From: Metallyticus violacea
Taxonomy: Eukaryota > Arthropoda > Insecta > Mantodea > Metallyticidae
NCBI GenBank assembly: GCA_030762175.1
Contig: CM060841.1
Location: forward strand, 6,730,001 to 6,794,000
DNA: 64,000 bases
Direction: 5' to 3'
This document shows positions 27,205 through 34,971 of this stretch, one piece after another. The translations under genes and the position numbers were made by a program. The notes below the pieces were generated by a model. The model did no database searches. It was given only the letters and a program-made list of their open reading frames with translations, and was not told the origin of the DNA. The number at the start of each line of letters is the position of its first letter. Position 1 is the first letter of the stretch.

Positions 27205-27414
27205 GACAATTTATATAAAACCAGATTATATAAAAAAATTATGTATAGTGATTACATGTTAACATAATGAAATGCCGTTTCTATAATGTATAATGTATTT
27301 GTAACTATTGACAATTTATATAAAACCAGATTATATAAAAAAAGTGTATACAGTTATTACATGTTAACATAATGAAATGCAGTTTCTGTAAACTGTAAAC
27401 TGTATTTGTAAAGT
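27205..27414. repeat. Tandem duplication, ~105-bp unit
   Basis: GACAATTTATATAAAACCAG starts at 27205 and again at 27310, and both copies continue through ACATGTTAACATAATGAAATG. Two units within the last DAT intron. Confidence 0.85.
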
Positions 27415-27703
27415 TGTAAATTTTTTTGCTGAGATACAAGTGTTATAGCATTCAAATACAGTGATTAACACATTGCAAATCCTACTTCCAAAATAATAGC
27501 TATTTCTTTGTAGTTTTTCAATTCATAATCATGCAAATAATCTCAGTAAACAGCAAACATTTTCACCATCTCTAAAAAGACATGCATTTTAAATAAATTC
27601 ACAAATTGTAAAACTAGATATTCTATTAAATTAGCCCTGTTCTACATTTGTCGATGGTATGATTTATCTTATATAATGTTGATTTTATGGAAACCTCTCT
27701 ACA

Positions 27704-28577
27704 TTGTGTGATTGAGTTGAACTAACACTCTTTTGCTCCACTTACTTGTTTAAATATATAGAACCGGTTTCATGAACACTTCGTCTGCATAGTCAGCCCC
27801 ATTGTTGACTTGAGGATAAACATTCTGCTGTAGGGATGTGTAAAATGCTCTGATGGAGGTGTGATGAACTTGAAGTTTATGTTTTCATCACCGTAAGTAT
27901 CAAAGTTCATTAAACTGTCTTCGTACTTATAAATGTAATTTTCTCCCATGTTGCTAATTCTGTATGTCCTTGTAGTGATTTTAATACTTTTTCTTTATTC
28001 ACTATGTCGTGATTTTCTGTCCAAAAATGATATGCTCCTGCTGATTTCTCTACTTGCTTGTACTTTATGTTCCAGAAATGATCCTTTAACCGTGTGCTTA
28101 TGTTTCTCTTTGTTTTTCCAATGTAGATTTTTTCACATTCTGCACAATTTATTATGTTAATACCTGCTTTTTTTCTCTGTGGAATACTGTCAATAACATT
28201 GTCTATCTGCAGGTTTTTAATATTAAATCTGTTCACTGATGCCAACCCGATATTAAAATCTTTAAAAATATTCTGAAATTTTTTTGTAGCCCATGGATGA
28301 TATGTGAATTTTTTAAAAGTTAGCATCTTTTCTTGCTGAAAGGTTATGGTTTCTTTGATATGTTTTTGTTTCTTAAATTTCTGTACGTTTTGTGTACTAG
28401 TTCTTTTTTAAAACAATTTTAACCGCTGTTTCTTCCATTTGTTTGTTTCATTAAAATATTCTTCTTTGCTAATTTGTAGGTTAACTAGCCAGTGTGTTAA
28501 GTTGTTAATAACTGCATATTTGTGCATTGTGGGTTAAAACCATCAACTTTGATGTGATTGTCTGCAGCATATTCTTT
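27704..28577 (-). mobile_element. Penelope-like element fragment, minus arm
   Basis: A 5'-truncated PLE lying in the last DAT intron in the same orientation as the gene. The open frame 28326-27910 (138 residues) has FTYHPW near the start, a CAECEKIYIGKTKRN segment and AYHFWTENHD, the YIG half of a GIY-YIG endonuclease domain with its following Arg and His/Asn residues. Upstream residues (NLTHWLVNLQISKEEY) continue the RT-distal linker out to about 28.57 kb with stops. The non-coding 3' end carries a decayed hammerhead-like motif and terminates near CAATCACACAA (27704). It meets an inverted partner at about 28577. Confidence 0.75.
27761..27796 (-). ncRNA. Decayed hammerhead-like motif
   Basis: Minus-strand CTGACTA (27796-27790), a damaged stem II ending GTGTTC, then GAAACCGGTTC with palindromic ACCGGT as the short stem III. 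Core G8 is replaced by T, so it should be inactive. Homologous to the motifs at 28750 and 31813. Confidence 0.4.
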
Positions 28578-28850
28578 CTGTATAAATTAGCAACATGGGA
28601 GAAAACCTACATTTACAAGTACAAGGACAGTTAATTGAACTTCAACACTTCGGGTGATAAAAATATAAACTTCAAGTTCATCACACCTCCACCAGAGCAC
28701 AGTACACCTCTCCACAGCATAATGGTTTATCTTCCAGTCAGCAATGGTGCTGATGATGTGAATAAAGTGCTCGTGAAACCGGTTCTACACATTTAAACAA
28801 GTAAGTGGAGCAAAAGAGCATTAGTTCAACTTAATCACACAAGGATTTTA
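28578..28850 (+). mobile_element. Penelope-like element fragment, plus arm
   Basis: An inverted partner of the preceding fragment, containing only the extreme C-terminus (LATWEKTYIYKY) and the 3' non-coding tail with a hammerhead-like motif. It ends TTCAACTTAATCACACAA, the complement of the other arm's end. Together they make a 1.15-kb structure with complementary ends. Confidence 0.7.
28750..28785 (+). ncRNA. Hammerhead-like motif, CUGAUGA class
   Basis: CTGATGA (28750-28756) followed 18 nt later by GAAA (28775-28778) and CCGGTTC, giving palindromic ACCGGU as a minimal stem III and UH cleavage context GUU. Stem II (TGTGAATAAAGTGCTCGT) is poorly paired, so the copy is probably weak or dead. 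PLEs are known to carry small hammerheads that act as dimers through such short stem III. Confidence 0.45.
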
Positions 28851-29229
28851 ATATATGATTAGCTTCACTGTACGATGTTTCAATTAACAATTTTAGTTAC
28901 TATCTATTTTATTTTGCTAGTGACTGAAATTACCATTATTTACTGATCTTTAACAAACTGGTGTTATGCACATTTGGCTATCAACTGCCATTATCACTCT
29001 GCTGTGTAAAGCAAAGCCCAAACAAATGGATATCATAGATATAGACAGTAATCTGAGCTATACTGGATATAGGAATAGGCACCCCAAGGATTCCATGAGA
29101 ATATCCAGAAGTACTATCCTCGTCTTATTTTAGTTTAATTTATAATGTACTATTCCACATCAATGAATTATTCTTCCCATTTATAAGCAGTCAGCAGTTA
29201 ATCATGTTTGTCAGAGACATTAGCATCTG

Positions 29230-29392
29230 TATACAAATGAGTCAGCATTAGGTGACACTAAAACTTCACTAACTGACTAATTCTTCAGAACATGTTTAAT
29301 GAGCGTTTGCTCTTATCCTCAGCTGGGCATGATTGAAGAATTAACCAGTTAGTGAAGTTTTAGTGTCACCTAATACTGACTCATTTGTATAT
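29230..29392 (-). mobile_element. Palindrome with central hammerhead-like motif
   Basis: Arms TATACAAATGAGTCAG...AACTTCACTAACTG and CAGTTAGTGAAGTTTTAGTG...CTGACTCATTTGTATA are near-perfect reverse complements of about 65 bp. The ~30-nt centre holds a hammerhead-like motif on the minus strand. The design is the same as in the 18.2-kb and 32.9-kb elements, but the arm sequence differs. No TSD was recognised. Confidence 0.55.
29291..29322 (-). ncRNA. Hammerhead-like motif, CUGAGGA core
   Basis: Minus-strand CTGAGGA (29322-29316; fits CUGANGA), stem II GAGC/GCTC around an AAAC loop, then TAAACATG where GAAA is expected. The G12-to-U change should abolish activity. Stem III would be the short ACATG-type palindrome. 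Confidence 0.4.
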
Positions 29393-29637
29393 TTAACAAC
29401 TTCACTGTTTCTAACTTCTTTTAATTTTACAATGATATTAGCATCTATTTAAATTATATTTTTACGGTCACTTCTGGTAAGAAAAGTTCCAGATATATAT
29501 GCTTACGGAATGTCGGAATCCACACAGTGAAACTTTTATTAATCTTATTTTGATTTAAAGTAAAACACTAAAAATCATGTCGCCACATTAAAACTCTCTT
29601 TAAGCTTCACAAACACACTTATAAATGATGATTTGGT

Positions 29638-29672
29638 ACATGTTTCGTGAGGTACATTCCTCACATTGTCAA
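29638..29672 (-). ncRNA. Hammerhead-like motif, UUGACAA class
   Basis: Minus-strand TTGACAA (29672-29666), one U, stem II GTGAGG/CCTCAC with a 6-nt loop, GAAA, then ACATGT as palindromic stem III and cleavage context GUA. Identical in the core to the motif at 34891-34925. Lies sense within a DAT intron. Confidence 0.5.
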
Positions 29673-30207
29673 CCAAAACGACGACTGAGGAGTCAATTTC
29701 AGCAAAGTATGTATGTTACTATGCTTGCTCTGGTGGTCTGTTAATGAACTTAAACAATATGTTGTCTGCTTCCAGTATATCAAAATTCATAAGTTTGTAT
29801 TCATATTTTTTTATGTAAATTTTTTCCCATATATTAAGTTCTTTCGGATGTTGAATTGTTTTTAGTAATGTTATGTCCTTCTCTATTTCATGATTCTCAT
29901 TCCAAAAATGTGAAATTAAAATTAAAATTTATTAGACACAAACAAGTAGAAAAATCAGCAGTGGCTGCACATTTTTGGAATGAGAATCATGAAATAGAGA
30001 AGGACATAACATTACTAAAAACAATTCAACATCCTAAAGAACTTAATATATGGAAAAAATTTACATAAAAAAAATATGAATACAAACTTATGAATTTTGA
30101 TATACCGGAAGCAGACAACATATTGTTTAAGTTCATTAACAGACCACCAGAGCAAGCATAGTAACATACATACTTTGCTGAAATTGACTCCTCAGTCGTC
30201 ATTTTGG

Positions 30208-30243
30208 TTGACAATGTGAGGAATGTACCTTATGAAACATGTA
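30208..30243 (+). ncRNA. Hammerhead-like motif, UUGACAA class (plus arm)
   Basis: TTGACAA at 30208-30214, stem II GTGAGG with CCTTAT (C-to-T changes weaken the lower pairs), GAAA at 30234-30237, ACATGTAC. Same subfamily as 29638-29672, inverted. Confidence 0.45.
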
Positions 30244-30609
30244 CCAAAATTACTTTTATAAGTGTGTTTGTGAAACTTAAAGAGAGTTTTAATGTGACGA
30301 CATGATTTTTAGTGTATTACTTTAAATCAAAATAAGATTTCCAGATATATGTTGATTACAGGTTCATTGATCCAATGATGATGTAAATGTGGGAATGGTG
30401 GAAACATGCATGGGTTCTGACACTATAAAAGCAATTTCAAAATAGCTATATGAACCTTCTGGATATACTGAATACTAAAGTATCTACAGGAACTGGACAG
30501 CTGCCAAGTTTTAGCTGAAAGTTACCCATTCATTAATGCCAGCTTTGGTTTGAGATATAGTTAGCTGTTTTGCCACAAAATGTCCTGAACATACAGGACT
30601 GTAACATAC

Positions 30610-30777
30610 CTGATAGCAAGTGCCATGCGTGGTAAGTAACTTGTAGATAGCCATACCAGGAATCATAATTATGCTGGAGCCTGCTATTATCCAGCCTAGA
30701 ACATTGGCCCATCCTGGATACACATAGTCTTCATAAGTTAGGGGTTCATATCCAACCAAGCCATATACAATGATGAA
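30610..30777 (-). CDS. DAT: DAT exon h: TM11-TM12
   Basis: Fifty-six codons between acceptor ATTTTTACAG and donor CAG|GTATGT. The product starts [20 protein letters not shown] and continues through [15 protein letters not shown] and [13 protein letters not shown] to HGTCYQ. It covers the rest of TM11, the last extracellular loop and all of TM12. YEPLTY.DYVYP.WAN is highly conserved in insect DAT and its relatives. Phase 0 on both sides. The open frame runs on past the donor into the intron, so the splice site, not a stop, ends the exon. Confidence 0.95.
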
Positions 30778-30822
30778 CTGTAAAAATAAAAAAATTGTTA
30801 CATTTGAGGAACATTATCAGAT

Positions 30823-30872
30823 TATAACAAATTATTATTGAAGAAATCATTCCTCAATAATAATTTGTTATA
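30823..30872. repeat. Perfect 19-bp intronic hairpin
   Basis: TATAACAAATTATTATTGA at 30823-30841 and its exact reverse complement at 30854-30872, with a 12-nt loop. On the minus strand it lies 46-95 nt upstream of the exon-h splice acceptor, in the intron with the GC donor. It could present or mask a branch point; no transposon ends are recognised around it. Confidence 0.9.
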
Positions 30873-31044
30873 TTATGCTATATTTCACTGTGAGTATTCC
30901 ACTATTCAAAACTATTATCAAATTACTTTGTGATTCCTAATGTAATAAGTATTATAGATACGACCTCCAATATGATATAAGGGAAACATTTAGTCCAATT
31001 ACAGTAAGCATAAAATAGTCTAGAATTTGGAATATACAGAAAGA

Positions 31045-31907
31045 ATACACATGCAGACATCACATTAAAGCTGACACTTTTAACCCCACAAAGCACAAGC
31101 ATGCAGTTATCAACAGTTTAACACACCGGCTAGTTAACCAACAAATTAGCAAAGAAGAATAGTTTAATGAATACAAACAAATAAAAGAAACAGTACTTAA
31201 AAATGGTTTTAAAAAAGAACTAGTACACAAAACATACAGAAATTCAAGAGACAAAAATGTATCAAAGAAACCATAACTTTCAGCAAGAAAAGATGCTAAC
31301 TTTTAAAAAATTCACACATCAAAAAACAAAAAATTTCAGAATATTCTTAAAGATTTTAATATCAGGTTGGCACATTCAAAAGATTTAATATTAAAAACCT
31401 ACTGACAATGTTAATGACAGTATTCTATTAGAGAAAAAAGCAGGTGTTTACAAAATAAATTGTGCAGAATGGGAAAAAATTTGTTTGGAAAAACAAAGAG
31501 AAATATAGGCACACGGTTAAAGGATCATTTCACGAACATAAAGTACAAGAAGTAGAGAAATCAGCAGTAGCATATCATTTTTGAACAGAAAATGATGACA
31601 TAGTGAATAAAGCAAAATTATTAAAATCAGTACAAGGACCTACAGAATTAGCTACTTCGGAGAAGATCTACATCTACAAACAAACACAATATAATGAATT
31701 TTGACATTGCCAGGGATGAAAATATAAACTACAATTTTATCACACCACCACCAGTGTAGAATACACATTCCCATAGCTTAACAAATTATCTGACAGTTGA
31801 CTTTTAGCTTAGCTGATGATAAGAACGAAATGTTCTGGAAACTGGTTCTATGTATCATACAGGTAAGTGAAGCCTTAAAAGTGTGTAGTTCAACTAAATC
31901 ATACAAT
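31045..31907 (+). mobile_element. Penelope-like element relic (plus strand)
   Basis: A 5'-truncated PLE of the same subfamily as 27.7-28.85 kb, antisense to DAT in intron g-h. Frame-broken coding remnants include KKFQNILKDFNI, FGKTKRNIGTRLKDHF and IMNFDIARDENI, that is, the linker and YIG-type endonuclease end. Its 3' non-coding part carries a hammerhead-like motif with the best CUGAUGA core in the window and ends TTCAACTAAATCATACAA, like the other two ends of this subfamily. Confidence 0.7.
31813..31849 (+). ncRNA. Hammerhead-like motif, CUGAUGA class
   Basis: CTGATGA (31813-31819), stem II AGAAC (31822-31826) with GTTCT (31832-31836) around GAAAT, GAAA (31838-31841), then CTGGTTC. The consensus core is intact and stem II has five perfect pairs, with unpaired UA and G at its base. 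Stem III would be ACTGGT, one change from the palindromic ACCGGT of its relatives. Confidence 0.5.
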
Positions 31908-32544
31908 AATATCAAGCATAAAATAGTTTATTAAAGATGCAATATTGATGGAACTATGAATATACTGGGAAGCTAGGGGAAAAATGATAAATGTTGGCAT
32001 CCCCAATACTAGCAACCAACAATATTTATGGAAGGCTTGGAAAGGCATAAGAGTATACAGAATGAAGTGACCTTCAATTATTATGCTCATAAACTACCAT
32101 ATAATTTACAACTTACCAGTTGCATAACAGTAACCATTCACATGATGATAAAATAACACAAAAATGGAAGTTTTAAGATTAAAAACAGGTTGTTTGACCA
32201 TTAAATATAAGCAATATTAAACTTAATCAAATTTTTTCAATTTTTTACAAAATTTTTAATGTCCTCTTTCTTTCTTATTTTATTTATCCTCATTTTGTGC
32301 ACCTTATAAGATGTATGTCAGTTTGCTGAGACTATGCTCATAATTGTAGCTTTAGATCTCCCCATAATCTACACCTGGAGTAATGCTGTTCATTGGCAAC
32401 TCAAAGAAATTCTTGCACATTCAGAATGTGTGTTGAAATGAAATATTGGTGACACATCATTAAAACCTTCAGAATAATAATTTTGTTAATAATATTACAG
32501 TAAAAGTGTGTGTAAGAAAAATTCACTTGTAATGCTGTACTTGC

Positions 32545-32645
32545 CATGAGAAATGCTGGAGCAATGAATCGCCAACAAACCCGCCAATAGATTCCTGGAG
32601 AAAATCCAATCATATCCTTGATATCATCACAAAACCTCTGAGTAC
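32545..32645 (-). CDS. DAT: DAT exon g: IL5 and start of TM11, GC donor
   Basis: Starts after acceptor GTCTTGCAG; the first two bases complete a Gly codon begun in exon f. The product reads [33 protein letters not shown]. The exon must end after ATG at 32545 for the length to match DAT (RF.AP.FL.F...YGL.GYEPL). The intron then begins GCAAGT, a GC donor with otherwise perfect consensus. The nearest phase-compatible GT donor (CAA|GTGAAT, 32527) would insert six residues into TM11. A GT two bases into the intron sequence (A|GTACAG) is out of phase. Confidence 0.9.
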
Positions 32646-32919
32646 CTGCAAGACAGAGCACAATGGTTTTAGAAGTATTTGATACTAAGGCTATCAAAAT
32701 CATGCTGAAAGCCATTTTATACATAAATTCTAAAAAAACCATTAAGGAATGTTTCAAAATTATAATGTATGAAAGCTTCTGAGCTTGTAAAATAATTAAA
32801 GAGAAACACAAAATATGCAGAAGCATTAAGCTTGGAAGTCTGCGCCTTGAAATGATTTCAACAGAAAGTGACAAAAATAAAACAAACAAGAATCATTCAA
32901 TCTCCAGTAGATGTAGTAC

Positions 32920-33040
32920 ATTTCAGTCTCAAAATTATAAAATTCAAATCCACCATACCCCAGTAGTTTAATAGTTGACAATGTGAACAAAGGTCTCACA
33001 AAACATGGCCTAAATTTTATAATTTTGAGAGTGAAACATT
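32920..33040 (+). mobile_element. Palindromic mini-element with hammerhead-like core
   Basis: Arms at about 32922-32948 and 33011-33037 are reverse complements (CTCAAAATTATAAAATT and AATTTTATAATTTTGAG). Between them lies a UUGACAA-class motif on the plus strand. A third example of the palindrome-plus-hammerhead design. Non-coding; in DAT intron f-g. Confidence 0.5.
32975..33008 (+). ncRNA. Hammerhead-like motif, UUGACAA class
   Basis: TTGACAA (32975-32981), stem II GTGA/TCAC with loop changes, then AAAACATGG where GAAACATG is expected. Same layout as the copies at 18325 and 34891; G12 is lost, so it is inactive as it stands. Confidence 0.4.
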
Positions 33041-33469
33041 AACAGTGTTTTATCATTGTATCAATATTTTAAATGTTTTTAACTTAGAGTGCTTCCCAGT
33101 CCATTGAAAGTGAAGCTACAGAAATGTTTTTTAGCATTTTAACATATTTTATCTACTGAAGATTTTATATTCATTTTCATTGTGTTGATTCCTAATATTT
33201 TAAAATTGAAAGAACCATTCATTTCATCACACCATATGCATACAAAATGCATACAAGCTGCTTGATGGTTTGTCTCTGGCCTGTGTGCCAGTTGTGTAGT
33301 ATTAAGAATACTATTGGCCTTTGACAGGATTCGTTCCTTCATCATGTTATGGAAAATGTTTCATCTTGAACTTCAGCAAAAAGGCCAATATCATAATTAT
33401 TTAACAACATGTCTTTTGTCCCTGACCTATAAGTCTGATGTCAAATATATACAAACTGTTTACAAAAAT

Positions 33470-34490
33470 CTTAAATAGAAGAACAACAAAGAAAATCAAC
33501 CACCAGAACAAGTGAATTTCTGTACAAGATTCAGCACAATATACCATCTCCAAACTATAAACTAGCTGATGGAAAAAGTAGAGGAATTCCGTCTAATACA
33601 TGTATCACCTTTATTGACTATAGTAAAGCCTTTGACTAAGTCTAACACATAAGCATATTACATACTCTGGCAGCTCAAGGAATAGAGGCAAAGTACATTC
33701 CTATCCTATACAAAATCTATAGTCAAAGTTTGGTGAAAGTAAAAACAGAAGAAGGACAACCATTTGAACTAGAAAGAGGAGTTCGCCAAGGTGACCCAAT
33801 CTCTCCCATACTCTTCACTTGTGTAATGGAGCATATATTCAGGAAAATAAACTTTTATATTGTTTTATATTGTTAGACCAAACACTAACTAAGAAAATCA
33901 GATTCCAGACGCTTGAAACCTGTGTATACCCTATATTACTATATGGGTGCCAGACATGGTCACTAGCAAGAAAAACAAAAGAACAGAATTCAAATATGCC
34001 AAAGAAAAATGCAACACAAGATCCTGGGAATAACTTTAGACAAAATACCCATAGTTATAAAAAATCAGTTATCTCAGACAATAGACATTGTGCAAATAGC
34101 TGCAAGAAGCAAATGACAAGGGGCGGTCATGTCGCAAGAATGCAGGACTATAGCTGGACCTACAAGATCTCCGTGTGGGACCCCTGGATAGGGGTTACAA
34201 GAACACAAGAACAGAAGAATATGTAGAGACCTCTTTAAGGAACATGCAGGTCCAGATTGGTCAAGAATAGCAAGAGGAAGAGAAAAATGGAAATTCTCAA
34301 GAAGCAACTAGTGCAATGAGAAATGTAGTAACCAAAGAGCAAATTAGTCAGTGTCTTAAACAGCACATGAACAACTCGCGTGAAATAGCTCACCATGTTA
34401 GGAAACAGAGAGCTTTCTCTACTTGTAGGGAGGCCTTTGCCCTTATGGGACACAATAGCCTATCTTTATCTTTACCTTTATCTTCTGTCC
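33470..34490 (+). mobile_element. RTE-like non-LTR retrotransposon relic
   Basis: The frame near 33600-33850 reads FIDYSKAFD, then LAAQGIEAKYIPILYKIY, and LERGVRQGDPISPILF, the RT domain A and B motifs of RTE-type LINEs. An internal deletion near 33.85 kb removes the catalytic F/YxDD box. The C-terminal part resumes with TLETCVYPILLYGCQTWSL (near 33900), then damaged GHVARM-like residues, and ends near 34490 with ATCTTTACC-type tail words. Antisense to DAT in intron f-g. Inactive. Confidence 0.7.
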
Positions 34491-34890
34491 CATTAGCATC
34501 ATGTACCAGAACACATGCAAAATTGTTATAATGGTGGCAATATCATTAGAACCAGCAGTAACCTCTCCTGATGATTCATGGACTTTCATTGCAGGAAGTT
34601 AAGCCAGCATTTTTGTTTTATTTGTTTATAGTTAACAGTATGTGATAAATATCATAGGCAGATGATGAAAGACACAAATAAGGCCAAAAGTTACAAGATA
34701 TTTGCCTTTTTAGGGCAATGGAAGATTCAGCTTTTGCAGCTAGTTTTGAACCAACAGCCTAGTTAACTGAGTCATGGAAGAGGCTCCAGAATTACTCTTA
34801 TTTTGATTTAAAGTAAAACACTAAAAATCATGTCGTCACATTAAAACTCTCTTTAAGTTTCACAAACACACTTATAAAAGTAATTTTGGT

Positions 34891-34925
34891 ACATGTTTCG
34901 TGAGGTACATTCCTCACATTGTCAA
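34891..34925 (-). ncRNA. Hammerhead-like motif, UUGACAA class (best copy)
   Basis: Minus-strand TTGACAA (34925-34919), one U (34918), stem II GTGAGG (34917-34912) with CCTCAC (34905-34900) and loop AATGTA, GAAA (34899-34896), palindromic ACATGT (34896-34891) as stem III and cleavage context GUA. Six perfect stem II pairs. C3 is U and G8 is A. It lies 47 nt past the PLE stop codon. Confidence 0.5.
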
Positions 34926-34971
34926 CCAAAACGACGACTGAGGAGCCAATTTCAGCAAAGTATGTATGTTA

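Larger units (their letters stand above)
29502..30338. mobile_element. Penelope inverted pair bracketed by TSD
   Basis: A minus-oriented PLE 3' end (29544-29911) and a plus-oriented one (about 29931-30336) face each other across a short AAATTAAAATTAAAA spacer. Both encode the GIY-YIG C-terminus (AAHFWNENHEIEKDITLLK; FDIPEADNILFKFINRPPEQ) and match the large PLE at 34.8 kb nearly base for base. The left end carries the terminal motif GGAATCCACACAGTGAAAC. A 12-bp duplication, TTCCAGATATAT, lies at 29487-29498 and 30339-30350. The pair therefore probably arose in one insertion. Located in the last DAT intron. Confidence 0.8.

Noticed and set aside
30511..30759. 82-residue minus-strand ORF at DAT exon h
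   Set aside because: Its first 50 or so residues are the real exon, but it starts at an intron-distal GTG/ATG-like codon inside the exon and extends beyond the splice donor at 30610.
32527..32545. Use of the in-phase GT donor as the main exon-g end
   Set aside because: It would insert six residues in TM11, where the family is invariant in length; kept only as a possible alternative isoform.
32401..32889. 162-residue minus-strand ORF
   Set aside because: Only the 33 codons of exon g are real; the rest is intron on both sides, as splice sites and family length show.
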